From Salticus scenicus (Eukaryota > Arthropoda > Arachnida > Araneae > Salticidae), in contig OZ005661.1 in the NCBI GenBank assembly GCA_963930645.1, positions 238,505,861-238,569,860 of the forward strand: a DNA stretch of 64,000 bases, in the 5' to 3' direction. This document shows positions 1 through 11,253 of the stretch, in pieces. The translations under genes were made by a program, and so were the position numbers. The first letter of the stretch is position 1, and every line of letters starts with the position of its first letter. The notes under the pieces are model-generated. The model did no database searches. It was not told where the DNA came from and saw only the letters and a list, made by a program, of their open reading frames with translations.

Positions 1-1399
1 ATTTTCATGAAACATAGCTAAGAACCATACAGGTTAAGGAGTTACAGGGGTTTCGAAGTCTAAAAAGAAGCATATTTTCTCTATTATTATTATTACACTT
101 CTTTAAAATAGAATTGGCTAATACTAAAACGAAAAATTTTGGAAAAGAAAAGAGAGAGAAAAAAAAAGAAATTTAAATTTTTGGCAGAGTTGTATGCAAA
201 AACACTACAATTTTCGATACATTTTACCCAACGTATTGCCTTGTAAAATTTAATAAAATATTGTTTAAATGTTGCTCTTTTAAATGTTAAAAATTTTGAG
301 TAAAAAAAATAAATATTTATTATATTAAAAAATAAAAATAAAAAAAAAAGATAAAAATATGCCTTTTTTTAGCCTCCGTCTGCCTCAGACTTAAAACACA
401 CCTCTTTTATGGTCAGGAAAGGACCTAACAAAGGCAGAGGCATGCAGGAAAGTTACCTCGAGACTCCATGCCAAAATTGGCCCCAAAATTGAATGTTAAA
501 CTTACTTCAATGTTCAATACCTTTTTTAGCTATAAGTTTAAGTGAAAATTATAAGAACCCCCCTGAAAAAAATGTCTGCCCAAGACACCAGTTAGGTTAA
601 ATGGAACCCAGGTCGGGTTTTTAAAAAGCATATTTTCATTTCATATTGTCTTTTCTGTCACTGTGAATTTCCGTGTGAAACCCGTCGAAAACCCGAGTTC
701 TGAAATTTTGACGAAACCAATACTTTCTTCTATTAAAGATAGAAGAAAGTAAAAGTAGATGAAAAATGTAATAAACTAGTTTTCTTTTCTAAACTACAAC
801 ACAGAGCAACATTATGGGTTATTTAACCCATTAAACGCCACTATATGAATCCCACTGAATTTTTACTTTTGTGTATTTTGGGTTTCAAAGTGCATTTCTA
901 ATCATATGTAGTTTAAATAATTGAAATATATATAGATATATATCGTTAGAAGATATATGATATGTTTCCAAAATGGGAGATTTGACACATAACTGGGATA
1001 GAACATATGTTGACAAACTACAAAACCCTTTTAAATTAGTTTTCTTGATCCCCTGTTTTTTATAAATTTAAGAAAAAAAAACTGTTTTGTTTCATATCCA
1101 TCCATTGCTTAAATCTTTGCACGTGAATAAGTCATTTTTGCTCTTTTTTTTTCCCTTTCTGTGCTGATGTTTTGCAGAAAAACAAACATCTTTGCTTGAA
1201 TAATTGAAGGGGGAAAAAAAAAAAAAATAGAAGTTATATTACAAACTTTTTGAAAAAATTGCCAAGGAAGCTTCTATATAAAGCGCTTCAATATTTAATG
1301 TAAAAATAAGTAATACATTTATCTTAATTACTTACAGAAAATAAAATAAAATGAAATAAAATTCTTAAAAAATTGTTCCCGCAGCAGGAGCCTTGGCGC
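1..1399. other. AT-rich stretch without a gene; fragment of repeat family R3
   Basis: No coding segment is recognisable. The only structured part is about 590-755. It resembles the 5' end, in reverse orientation, of repeat family R3 and ends in a perfect 12-bp hairpin: ACTTTCTTCTAT (722-733), a 5-base loop, then ATAGAAGAAAGT (739-750). Simple A/T tracts fill the rest. Confidence 0.5.
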
Positions 1400-1835
1400 T
1401 TAAGAGGCCTCTCCACTTATCGTCCCTAGAAGACCGGGACAATGCTATTCTATGGAGAATTTCGCCCCATTATAACTTATTAACTAATATATATTTTTAA
1501 ATCACGTTTTCACATTCCGAAATTCACAACTATTAAACAATTTATCGCTTTGTAAAAATTGTTTTTTAAAATTTTTAATATTTTATTTTGAGGTTGTAAA
1601 ATGCGAATTTTCACAATGTGAAATTTTTCATTTTTGAGCTTGAAAATGAAATCTTAAAAATTAAAAAAAATTCAATTTTTAAAAAGCGATAAATTGTTTA
1701 ATAGTTGTGAATTTTCGGAAAGTGAAAACGAAATTTAAAAGTATGTATTAGTTGATGAATTATTATGGGGCAAAATTTTCCATAGAATAACATTGGCTTC
1801 GGCTTTTGGAGACGATAAGTAGAGAGTCCCCTTAA
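1400..1835. mobile_element. Foldback MITE with TTAA target duplication, copy 1 (piggyBac-type ends)
   Basis: The element at 1404-1831 is flanked on both sides by TTAA (1400-1403 and 1832-1835). It is almost entirely an inverted repeat. The left arm begins GAGGCCTCTCCACTTATCGT, and the right arm read in reverse begins GGGGACTCTCTACTTATCGT. Both arms run on through ATTCTATGGA and TTAAACAATTTATCGCTTT. It has no ORF. TTAA duplication is typical of piggyBac-superfamily transposons, so the assignment rests on the target site. A second copy lies at 36979-37416. Confidence 0.8.
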
Positions 1836-1969
1836 TGGGGGTTAATATGTTATTTTTAAAAAAATCTCACGACTTACAGTTCCAATTAATCTAACTTAAT
1901 AAAAACTTACTACCTAATTATAAATATAACTGATCCGTCTAAAGTTTAAATTCTCTAACCAAAAAGAAA

Positions 1970-3124
1970 TACAGTGCCCGCCGCTTGTTAAAATCGCATT
2001 TGTTCTGAGCAAAAGTGATTTTACTAAGCGGCTGATTTTTATACCCGGCGAACGTTCCTGCACTCAAGAAAAAGGTATTTTTTACCTGAATTTGGAAAGA
2101 AATTTCAAAAGGTATTAAATAATGGAACTAATAAACAATAGTAATTAATTTTTAACGGATAATTATTTGATTGTTCCTACAAAATAAGTGAATTAAACAC
2201 ATCCCAAGTTCTGATGCACTGCCCTTTGCAGAAAATCATCAATACTTTGCTAAAACTTCACGTTTTTCTTTTAAATTTAAAATCTTTACGTTTAAGCGTC
2301 TTAGTTATTTCAGAATAAGAACTAAAAACTGTCTGGAAAAAAAAAAAATCACTTTCAAATCAAATCAAATTTGTAACTTATTACTGTGGCTTTGTAGAAA
2401 ACATTCCTTGAAATTATTGCTACATTGTAAAAAATTTCAACAGAAAACTATGTGTAATCTATTATCTTAAGTCTTACTTAAAATTACAGAGAAAAATAAA
2501 CGGAGATGTTAAAAAACTTATTTTATACATTCATTTTAATAACTAATACTAATTTAATAAGTTATTGGCGAGACGAGAATATATTTCGAACTTGGAATGC
2601 TTTTTCTAAAGTAGAAACAGTCATTTTGAATTTTAATTAAAAAATTAAATAATAAAATTACGTAAAAATACAGAATAAAGATTGAGAATCTCGATGATTC
2701 AATTTTAACTAAGAATTACTGTAAATTTACAGAGACTCTGGATAAATATTTACATTAAATTTACAGAAATTTTTTACAGTGTAAGACAAGTGATGGGGAG
2801 TGTTTAATTGCTGAAAATATATAATTTAAAGTTGCAAATGTAAAATTTTCGACAAAGAGAGATAACGGTGGGATTGCTCTATTTTATTTTCTATTTTATT
2901 TCAAAAATAAAAAATCACAGTGTAAATAAAAATTTGTTTAGTGTGCCTAAATGACATTTTTGCTGCTGAAGAGATTTTTTGAGTTTATTAACCGGCGATG
3001 CTGATTTCATTAAGCGGCGGTTTTAAAATTAGTTTGCATTAATTTGATTCAGGTCCTGGCAATTTGATCAGATTAAGCGGCTGATTTTATTAACCAGTGA
3101 ATTTATTAAGCAGCGGTTACTGTA
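1970..3124. mobile_element. TA-flanked non-autonomous DNA transposon, copy 1
   Basis: The left end is TA then CAGTGCCCGCCGCTTGTTAA (element from 1972). The right end is GCAGCGGTTACTG then TA (element to 3122). The ends form an imperfect terminal inverted repeat of the type CAGTRMCCGCCGCTTAATAA, with further copies of the AAGCGGC(T)GATTTTAT motif inside each end. The TA duplication and CAGT start fit the Tc1/mariner-pogo group. There is no transposase ORF. The copy at 23148-23985 is inverted relative to this one and about 320 bp shorter. Confidence 0.75.
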
Positions 3125-3578
3125 ATTACTTCCCCATCGTTTTTAAGTTAAACGCTTATTAAATTTTAAGCGACGATATTAATACCGTCACTATCCGTTA
3201 TTCAAATGACACAGCTGAATGACATCATACCGATACTATCCTTTTCTTCAGCTGCCGCTCCGCTGTGAGTTGTTTACCTTTCGTGCATCCGGGATCCTGA
3301 TTATTTCTCTCCCACGCTTTGGCAACAGCGCGTGTCCTCCCATTCATCCACAGAACAAAGGTGTTAAAAAAAAAAAAGCCGTTAAATCAGTCGATAATCT
3401 TTTTCCAAGAAAAGGATCTTGAAAATTGCTTTCGAAATCCTGGCGTGTGTGAAACCTTACGGATGGCGATTTAAAATTTAAACTTATGTATAGAATAGAT
3501 ATTAACAGAGCGGACATACAGGGTGTTGTTAAAACAAATTTTCAACTTGATATTAATTTCACAAATATTGATCTTATA
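3125..3578. other. Intergenic stretch with a dispersed repeat fragment
   Basis: No gene is supported. The short open frame at 3219-3422 has no recognisable domain. Around 3310-3425 the sequence (GGCAACAGCGCGTGTC, then AATCTTTTTCCA) resembles 43985-44085, so this is probably an old repeat. Confidence 0.35.
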
Positions 3579-4058
3579 CACTGATGGAAAAAAAAATCCC
3601 AACACCAAGAAAAAATTATCGTACAGTAATGAAATTTCAGCAATACATTTGTCTAGGTAACATATTTAATTGATTAAAGTTTCAAGATCACAGGTAGAGC
3701 GAGAGCCATTGGCGAGAAGAGCCATTTCAAATGTGAAATGTTGGTACATTAGTAACCGGTGTAACCGCCAGAATTTTGAATGCATGCATGCAAACGTGCA
3801 TGCATTGTGTCGTACAGGTGTCGGATATCAGTTTGTGGGATGGAGTTCCATGCCTGTTGCACTTGGGCGGTCAATGCAGGGACGGTTAATGCTGATTGTG
3901 GATCACGCTGGAGTTGTCGTCCAATGATGTCCCATACGTGCTCGATTGGAGAAAGATCTGGTGATCTAGCAAGCCAATGCAACATGTCGACACTCTGTAG
4001 AGCATGTTGGGTTACAACAGCGGTATGATGGCGAGCGTTATCCTGTTGGAAAACACCC
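3577..4058 (-). pseudogene. Truncated Tc1-family transposase (3' half) with one terminal repeat
   Basis: Read on the minus strand from 4057 to 3749, the frame gives 103 residues of the C-terminal part of a Tc1/mariner-superfamily transposase, the enzyme that cuts and pastes the element in the nucleus. Two catalytic motifs are visible. The second Asp lies in QQDNARHHTA. The third acidic residue is the Glu of SPDLSPIEHVWD, 32 residues later. The C-terminal tail keeps family features (RHLYDTMHARL). The first catalytic Asp and the DNA-binding domain are missing, because homology stops abruptly at 4058. Downstream, an element end CACTGATGG follows TA at 3577-3578. This is a 5'-truncated dead copy. 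Confidence 0.85.
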
Positions 4059-4700
4059 TAATAAAAGAAGATGTATGTCTGTCTGTCTGTCAGTCTCTCT
4101 GTCTGTCTGAGCATCTATACGTTCAGCCCCTACTGAACGCAGAAGTATAAAATTTGACATACGTGTGCTCAGAAGCCTTCCCGAGTTGATAGTGAAAACA
4201 GAATTTTAAAATTTTAATTAGTTGCGGAGATATTAATTAAAATGTCGACCCATGTCGATGGAAAAATGACCGAGAAAAAGAAACTTTCTATCAGCAGACG
4301 ATTTTCTAAGCTGTCTCGATCGGAAACAAAACACATGGAGACAACGGTCTGCGATAAAAAAGGACATGAATGTAACCAATTAAGATATCACGTGCTTCAT
4401 AGTGGGGATAAAAATTTCAATTTTCAACCTTTTTCAAATTTTCATTCACGTTACATTTGAATTAATATTTGGCCTAGGCAGCATATTATAAAGCTACTGT
4501 TCAATTTTCATGAAAATATATGAATAAATAAAAAAATGACGTATTTATTGGAAAAAGATTAAGTTTTCTTTTATACTTTGCAGTATTTTAAATTGAGATA
4601 TGCTGTTGAAATTTCGTAGTATTTGGTTTTAATGCCCGATAATTCGATTGTGAATATTTTTGAAAGAGTACGATTATTAGGGAGGGCTTGAGGAAGGGGG
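4059..4700. repeat. TCTG simple repeat and unannotated AT-rich sequence
   Basis: A degenerate (TCTG)n microsatellite lies at about 4076-4112, directly at the truncation edge of the Tc1 fragment. The rest shows no recognised feature. The frame at 4242-4460 (72 codons) has no domain and no supporting context. Confidence 0.45.
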
Positions 4701-5160
4701 GAAAAGGGGCAAAAATTTGAAATTGGTTGGTATATTTAGATTTTAAGGCAAGGTAAATCGAATGGGAATATTTTCGAGTGTAAAATTATTATTATCGGCG
4801 GAAAGGGGGGGGGGAGAGCGAAGGGGCAAAGATGTAGAAAAGGAACGGCAGTTTCGGAAACGGGGATAAGGCTCCGCAGGCGCCACCCAGCGGGACTTAG
4901 CTAAAGTCAGAAATTTGAAAGATCATAACATGGTGAGCAAACAGTCTGTTTCAGATATTGAAAAGGGAAGAGGGCGCCGAAGGCGCTACCGAGCGGGAAT
5001 TTACTGCGATTTCAATAAGCTATTTTAACGATATATCAATAAGCTGTTATTAGACCTGAAACGGGAAAAAGGCGCCGCAGGCGCCACCGAGCGGGAGTTT
5101 CGTAAAGTCGGATTTTTTAGGGATCGCGAACCAGCTGGTCGCCGAAGGCGGCTAGTACAT
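4670..5160. repeat. GC-rich tandem repeat, period about 100 bp, plus G-rich module
   Basis: Three copies of a GC-rich core related to GGCGCCGCAGGCGCCACCGA start at about 4870, 4973 and 5071 (spacings 103 and 98) and end in GCGGGA. A weaker fourth core (TCGCCGAAGGCGGC) is near 5140. The preceding 4670-4830 contains a G-rich module (AAAATTATTA then GGAGG runs) that also makes up the tandem array at 28244-28850, so the two regions share a repeat source. Confidence 0.6.
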
Positions 5161-5682
5161 AATAAATTAGAAAGATGTGTAAAAAAGAGGTGCAGAATTT
5201 TGTAAAATCGATCATGAGTTTTAGTTGGCTTAAAATCAAGAATTTCAAAATTTAACATTTACATGGCCCCTAAAAAAGAAAAATAAATAAATAAATAAAA
5301 ATTCTATTGAGTAAAAGTAACCCTAATCTAGTTAGCTGATGTACAAAGTTTCAGCAGTGTATCAGGAAAGGAAATAGGGGTTCAACCTATACATGGTTAA
5401 ATGAAGTTGTTGCAGAATTAGTCTTAAAATACAAATTTGTTAATTTATTTACTTTTTGTTTGTTTCTTTGTTTGTCGTTATATGTGTATGACTTCTGAAA
5501 CAATATATATCTGTATCATTTTTTTCAATGGAGAACTTATATCCACTCACTTAAAAATAATTAAGTCAGCTTTTTTGTCTTTTAGATATCTAAGAGATAT
5601 TTATGATACAATGCAGCAATGAAATTTTGTATATCTTTTTATTAGAGTATTGGGAACATTTAAGTTAGTCACTCTCTTTTTT
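5161..5682. other. No gene seen
   Basis: AT-rich sequence with a (AAAT/AATA)n run near 5280-5300. The open frame at 5437-5622 is hydrophobic by AT composition only and has no recognisable domain. Confidence 0.3.
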
Positions 5683-6063
5683 ACTTTCTCTTACCCATAG
5701 GGTCGTGAAAGTATTGTTTTAGGGTCAAATTTTCGAACATGAGTTTTTGTTACATTTACAGGTTCTGAGGTCCCTGAATACGAAAATCATGTTTTTAGCG
5801 AATGGTCTGTGTGTCTGTTAGCAGCATATCTCAAGAACAAATAGTAGCAGAAATTCCAAACTCGGTATTACAAATGTGTATCATATAGGGATGCTACAGT
5901 AAGCTTTCCGTTGGGTTGAACCATCGATCTGCGATAATTTAAAATAAAGTTATCGATTTTTTTCATTTTTAACCCCCCAAAAAAAAATATATATATATAT
6001 ATTAAATATAATATTGAGAATAAATTCAACTTTTTTTTTTTTTTTATATTTAGTGTTATACTA
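5683..6063 (+). repeat. Repeat family R2, copy A, 5' part (split by Copia-1)
   Basis: It starts ACTTTCTCTTACCCATAGGG and continues AAGTATTGTTTTAGGGTCAA, with CAAGAACAAATAGTAGCAGA inside. It breaks at the Copia-1 target site and resumes at 10620. The uninterrupted copy B at 42147-43138 shows the same order. No coding capacity is evident. Confidence 0.75.
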
Positions 6064-6068
6064 CTTCT

Positions 6069-6339
6069 TGTTGGTATAAATGGGTCCGCAGAGTGAAAAG
6101 CAGAGTCTTTTGAACAATCACAACATTTAATAATATATAGAAAAGTAGAATAACATAATGCGGGCATTTCTTGCCGCACGCTTAGCAAAGCTTTCTCGTA
6201 CAGACACTTATAAACTTCTCTCTCAGAGAGACGAAGATGCGCTGTTGATTACGTAATACAGTTACGTCACATCTGACGTCATGACAGGTGGTGAGCTAGT
6301 TAACAGCTGATATGAGGAAACATGCATTGAAATCCTTCA
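6069..6339 (-). repeat. Copia-1 3' LTR (271 bp)
   Basis: It starts TGTTGGTATAAATGGGTCCG and ends TGAAATCCTTCA (TG...CA). It matches the right LTR at 270 of 271 positions; the difference is G at 6105 versus A at 9757. It contains three bZIP/CRE-like octamers close together: TTACGTAA (6249), TTACGTCA (6262) and TGACGTCA (6274). This is likely part of the promoter, though that role is inferred. Confidence 0.93.
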
Positions 6340-6352
6340 TTTCCCCCTTTTT
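6340..6352 (-). other. Copia-1 polypurine tract
   Basis: On the minus strand AAAAAGGGGGAAA directly precedes the 3' LTR. This is the expected place for the plus-strand DNA primer of reverse transcription. Confidence 0.8.
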
Positions 6353-6455
6353 CAATAAATGTTTCGAAAATAAAACATATTTATGCATTATAATAGCATA
6401 TTAAAAATTACAGAAAATTATTTTTATGCAAGAGTTACTTAAAATAAGAAAAGTG

Positions 6456-7927
6456 TTAGTAAAGAAATAGAATTATAAGCAAATAATTATGGTTAATATA
6501 ATAAAATAAAATACGTAAAATATAAGCAGTTAATTTCTTAAACCACTGGCCATACAAAGATTTTTTTAATAAACACACTTTATTTTCGTGTATATCATTT
6601 TCAAAAAATTCAGGAAGCTCCATATAAATTTCTTCATGTATATCACCATTAACATATGCCATAATGAAATCTAACTGGTATGCTGTGAAACCATTCTGGA
6701 TAGCATACGCGATTGCAGTTCTTATAGAACTTAATCTGGCTACTGGTGAAAAATTTTCCTCAAAATCTATACCTTGTTTCTGTGAACACCCTTTGGCAAC
6801 CAATCTGGCCTTAAATTTTTCAATTTGACCATCTGGTTTGAATTTTGTTTTTAAAACCCATTTACACCCAATTACCTTTTTATCTTTTGGTCTATCTACA
6901 ATTTCCCAAGCGTTTTGCTTAACTAAAGAATCATATTCTAATTTCATCGCGTTCTCCCAATTTTTAGCATAATCTCCATTTAGCGCGTCGATTACGCTGG
7001 GATTAATTTCATTAAATGAGTTATCAGCTAATTGAGAAGTTTCATCTTTATATTTTGTATCTGTAATATATTCCTTATGAGAGTTTTGAAAGTTCCAACT
7101 TTTACTTTTTTTAGGTCTTCCGGGACCACGTTTAAAAATAGGATTGTTTTTATTAATCCTTTCCTCTTGTTTACATATATCGCCAGCACTCTCCTCCCCT
7201 CCACTCACATCTTCTACGTTCCCCCCTTCAGAGTGGCTCGCTTCCCCCCCTTTCCAAAAAGAGAAACTTTCTCCGTTGAATTCATGGGGATAGGAAATCG
7301 ATCCGCTGTTTTCCCCCCTGTCTGCGGTTTGAGTAGGGATAGGAGTTTCATTTTTAATATTACAATCATTGCATTTATTCTCAGACGGAAAAATTAATTC
7401 TAATTGATCAGTAGTGGCTGAATCATTTATTTCAAATTCGTCTATAAATCGAACATCACGACTTATGACAATTTTTCTGGTATCCTTATTCCATAATCTG
7501 TAAGCGCGTGATTCATTTGAATAGCCAACGAATATATGTTCGTGTGACCTAGCTTCAAACTTCCCTTTTGATTTTTTATTTAGAACAAAACATTTCTGTC
7601 CGAAAATTTTAAAATAGTTAACAGTTGGTTTATAACCGAAAAACAATTCGAAAGGTGTTTTGTTTTCTTTAATTCCTTTAGTGGGACACCTGTTTCTAAT
7701 ATATGCAGCGCAATTTACTGCTTCAGCCTAGAATGTATTTGGAAGGTTTGATTGCATTAATAAACACCTCGCCATTTCGCATAATGTACGATTTTGTCTT
7801 TCAATTCTAGAATTTTGCTGAGGGGTCATTGGCGATGAAAATTCGCGTTTAATACCGCATTCTTCAATATATTTATTGAATTCTTCGCCACAATATTCCA
7901 AACCATTATCGGTATGCAGTATCTTAA
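6456..7927 (-). pseudogene. Copia-1 polyprotein, distal part: integrase C-half and truncated RT
   Basis: This segment continues the polyprotein in a different frame from 7938-9559. From about 7927 it encodes the second Asp of the integrase core (HTDNG), the catalytic-Glu region (ending IERQNRT) and the linker with the copia-type FVGYSNESRAYRLW motif. The N-terminal RT segment follows (GCKWVLKTKF, KARLVAKGCSQ, and YQLDFIMAYVNG containing the first RT Asp). An in-frame TAG at 7728-7730 (plus-strand CTA) replaces a usually conserved Trp. After KKSLYG the homology stops at about 6550 and the frame runs into unrelated AT-rich codons to a stop at 6456. The YVDD motif and RNase H are absent. This copy cannot make its own RT. 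Confidence 0.9.
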
Positions 7928-9559
7928 TTTTTTTTTTCCTAATCGATTTTCGACTGCTGCTTTATATCTTCGGAACGCGTACTTAGCTTGATCTTTTGTT
8001 TTTAGAAAATTTACTTCAATGTAACGAGATTTATCATCCAAAAAAGTAATAAAGTAACGTGATCCGCCATGGGATTTAACATTTATAGGGCCACATAAAT
8101 CAGAATAAACTACTTCTAATAATTCCTTACTATGAAATTTGTTTTCTTTACAAAATGGTTTCACAGTTTGTTTAGACTGAATGCATACTTTACAATCTTT
8201 TAAAGAATCTTTTTCATTAAAATTTAAATCTCTTAACATATTTTCAGATTTTAATAATTTTAAATCTTTTTCATTTAAATGTCCTAATTTTAAATGCCAT
8301 TTATGAAAGTTGCTTACCTGAGTTGTTGCAGCGATATCCACCTGCGGCTGAAAAAAATATAAATCACCTTTTCTCGTAGCACTTATAATTAGAGAGCCGT
8401 CCTGCTCCGTAATTTTTGCACATTTTTCGGTAAATACAACTCGGCAGTTGTTTGATGTAGCTTTCGATATAGACATTAAATTGCATTTCAATTTTGGAAC
8501 GCACAAAACATTTGTTAACTTTAAATTGGTTACACCGTGATTACCGGGAACTTTTAATTTGACTGTTCCAACACCTGTGATCTCCGCTGTTTCATCTACA
8601 GCTAATTTTATAAATGATCCAATTCTAGGTTCGAAATCTATAAACAAATTCTTGTCATGAGCCATATGGGATGTCGTACCGCTATCGAGACACCACTCGG
8701 AATGTTCTTGGAAAGAGTTACTGGCTGCCATCGTGAACTCTGTACTATCTTCAACCATGAAAGATCTATCTTTATATTTATTCGATGAAGTGAATTTTCT
8801 GTCTGAGATCTTCTTTCTGCATTCTGAGGCTTTATGCCCTACTTTTGAACAGTAATTGCATTTGAAGATTGCATAATTTCTTTCGCCATACGTGTTCTTG
8901 TTCTGCACAGGCTTTAAGATTTCTCTTTTGTTCTTTTCGGGAAGATTTTTCTTGTGAGTTGTAAAATACGCATTTGATGATTCTTGATGCTTTTTATTTT
9001 TTCTTGACTCGTATTCTTCCACCATTTTAATTTTCAGAGCTTCAGGCTGCGGCAATTCATCTCTTGCTTCTATGGCGCACCTGAAATTTTCATAGCTGTC
9101 AGGAATACTGTATAAGAGCAAAATTGATAATAGGTCTTCGGCTACTTGAATGTCCATTTCTTTTAGCTTGTCCACTATATCAAAGAAAATATTTAGGTGA
9201 TCGGACATATTTTCACTGTCAGTCATTTTCTTAAAGAGTAGCTGCTTCAACAGGGTGGCTTTCTTTGCCGGTCCTCTCGATTCGTAAACTTCTTTTAATT
9301 TATTCCATACTTCATTTGAGGTGGTACAATGTTTAATATGACACAACTCACTTGGGGTAATTGCTAGGATTAAATCGGCCCTAGCTTTAAGGTCATTTTC
9401 GAGCCATTTTTCTTCGCCTTCGGCGCCTTCATCGGGCTTAATTTTCGTTCCGTTAGCATAACTCCAGTGATCGTTCTTGATTAAAACAGCTTCTATCTGC
9501 AGCTTCCATGTATCGAAATTGTTTTTCGATAACTTTTCTATATTTAATATTTGCGACAT
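7928..9559 (-). pseudogene. Copia-1 polyprotein, proximal part: Gag, protease, integrase N-half
   Basis: The ATG at 9557-9559 opens a frame of about 540 meaningful residues. In order: a Gag domain of the UBN2 type (residues about 1-190), a CCHC zinc knuckle CNYCSKVGHKASEC (about 234-247), an aspartic protease motif DSGTTSH (about 292-298), the integrase zinc-binding domain (WHLKLGH, then CKVC at about 456-459), and the first catalytic Asp in SDLCG (about 487). The frame is lost at a run of ten A (plus-strand T run 7928-7937); the residues that follow to 7826 are out of frame. Upstream are the primer-binding site and 5' LTR. The single-ORF organisation resembles the intact element at 17521-21417, but the two share only family-level similarity. 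Confidence 0.92.
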
Positions 9560-9704
9560 ATTTAATCAGCTATAGTAGCTTCTTTATAAAAATAGAATCA
9601 AAAATACTTTCGATTTCAGCCCTTAGGCTTAACAGTAAGTCGCACTTTCGTTTTAACGAATGTTAATTTAAATTTTTAAAAAGTCCGCAGTAAGATGCGT
9701 GTCT

Positions 9705-9718
9705 CTGGGCCCATAACC
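9705..9718 (-). other. Copia-1 primer-binding site, initiator tRNA-Met anticodon arm
   Basis: Two bases inside the 5' LTR boundary, the plus strand reads CTGGGCCCATAACC. This equals the anticodon stem-loop of eukaryotic initiator tRNA-Met as I know it, so the minus-strand RNA would pair with that tRNA internally over 14 nt. Drosophila copia is known to prime with an internal half of tRNAi-Met. Here the same mechanism is inferred. Confidence 0.85.
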
Positions 9719-9720
9719 AT

Positions 9721-10614
9721 TGTTGGTATAAATGGGTCCGCAGAGTGAAAAGCAGAATCTTTTGAACAATCACAACATTTAATAATATATAGAAAAGTAG
9801 AATAACATAATGCGGGCATTTCTTGCCGCACGCTTAGCAAAGCTTTCTCGTACAGACACTTATAAACTTCTCTCTCAGAGAGACGAAGATGCGCTGTTGA
9901 TTACGTAATACTAAGACTCCTATAACACGAGCTGGCTCACAGCTGATCATTGTTGCCCAGCGGAAATATAGTTTGGCGATGTTTAGTTGCAGACGTATTA
10001 CTCGGCGTCTTTATCGCCTAAAATGGCGAGTTTGCCTAAAGAGAAGAGCGTTGTTATTATTTGTACTTGATAAGTTTGGCGGTAATATTTGGCGAAATTT
10101 TCTTATAACCCTTGTAAAAAGTAGCCATCACTGTTGCTGTTAAATTAGTTAATTTTAGATATTTATACACGTTGAAAAGTAGTGTAGGTTGTAAAATACA
10201 ACAGTTAGATAATCAGACAGCAATAAAAACAAATAATTGATACAAAAATTGCAAGAAAACATATCATAATTAGACTTCATATTTGTGATTGAAAGCTAAG
10301 CGTACAATTTTCTTTTGGACAATTAATAGCCCATTTTTTCGCATTTCTTCATATGTTGGAAATCTAAACGTTGTAAAAGCAGTTCTGGTATGATTTGAGC
10401 AATTTTCGGCTGCAAAACCTCCATTTTATGTGATTTGATAACACTTGAAATTCGGACCGCGTGGGCAACAATCGCTGAGTGGGAAACAAAATGCCTGATG
10501 AGCCAGCCTGTATTGTAGGAGCTCTACGTAATACAGTTACGTCACATCTGACGTCATGACAGGTGGTGAGCTAGTTAACAGCTGATATGAGGAAACATGC
10601 ATTGAAATCCTTCA
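9721..10614 (-). repeat. Copia-1 5' LTR, interrupted by a DNA transposon
   Basis: The LTR parts are 9721-9910 and 10534-10614, which together equal 271 bp and match the other LTR except at 9757. The 623 extra bases are a 614-bp insertion plus a 9-bp target duplication. The insertion splits the region that carries the bZIP-like octamers. Confidence 0.92.
9911..10524. mobile_element. 614-bp non-autonomous DNA transposon inside the Copia-1 LTR
   Basis: It is flanked by the direct repeat TACGTAATA (9902-9910 and 10525-10533), which is present once in the other LTR. The ends are imperfect inverted repeats sharing GCTGGCTCA and a second block ATTGTTGCCCA(C)GCGG. There is no transposase ORF. A 9-bp (or 8-bp) duplication fits hAT, P or Mutator-like groups. 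The termini do not let me choose. Confidence 0.88.
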
Positions 10615-10619
10615 CTTCT

Positions 10620-10908
10620 CTAATATGGAAATCGTCTGCATTATCATAAAAGATAATTTGTTTAAATAATAATTTTAATAAATTATTTTTTAATAACCGA
10701 ATTAAATTCTATATAAATGTAGGTGCATTAATGAAACGGTGGGTTGAGGGGGGCGAACTAATTATCATATAAAACTCTTCCGAAGCCTAATTTGAATTGT
10801 TTAACATAGGTTTACATAACAGTACTCATTATCTTACCTCTTAATCTCCAACCTGTATTTATAGTATTAAATTTCAGGGTAAGAGAAAGTCGTGTGAGTG
10901 ACACACCA
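10620..10908 (+). repeat. Repeat family R2, copy A, 3' part
   Basis: It continues the R2 sequence broken at 6063 (CTAATATGGAAATCGTCTGC matches 42835 onward). It ends with GGGTAAGAGAAAGT, CGTGTGAGTGACACACCAGA, the hallmark 3' end of the family. Confidence 0.75.
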
Positions 10909-11158
10909 GACTATTTTTTTTTTTTTTTTTTTCTCATAAAAAATTTAATTTTGTTATTGTTAAGAAACCTCGGACATTTTAATTAAAAAAAAAAAATTCT
11001 GTTCCTATTTTTACAAGGTTTTGTAATGTGTTATGTACGTCTAACATCAATATTTAAAAAAATAAAAAATAAATAAAATAAAGATAGGTTTTTCCAACAC
11101 ACTGTATATATGTTCTGTACTTATTTTAAAGTCTTCAAAAATGTACTTTTTTAAATAA

Positions 11159-11200
<42 letters not shown>

Positions 11201-11253
11201 AGTTAGGGCCCTAGTGGGAAAAATCATAAAAGAGAAGTAAAAATATCATTTTT
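10909..11253. repeat. Poly-T tract and ATT microsatellite
   Basis: A T homopolymer of about 20 follows the R2 end at 10914. A (TTA)n array of about 13 units lies at 11160-11199. Nothing coding is seen. Confidence 0.7.

Larger units (their letters stand above)
6064..10619 (-). mobile_element. Copia-1: LTR retrotransposon, structurally bounded but coding-defective
   Basis: The element is on the minus strand. It is bounded by a 5-bp target duplication CTTCT (6064-6068 and 10615-10619) and by two LTRs of 271 bp, the right one enlarged by an inserted transposon. It carries a primer-binding site next to the 5' LTR, a purine tract next to the 3' LTR, and a Gag-protease-integrase-RT coding region. 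That region is broken by a frameshift and a stop codon and is truncated inside the RT domain. The domain order PR-IN-RT is diagnostic of Ty1/Copia. It sits inside repeat family R2, whose intact copy at about 42826 provides the empty site. Confidence 0.93.

Noticed and set aside
5868..6188. 106-codon minus-strand frame across the Copia-1 LTR edge
   Set aside because: It spans a repeat/LTR junction and a poly-A tract, so it cannot be an ancestral gene.
7032..7397. 121-codon plus-strand frame
   Set aside because: It is antisense to the Copia-1 linker/RT region and has no domain. A shadow frame.
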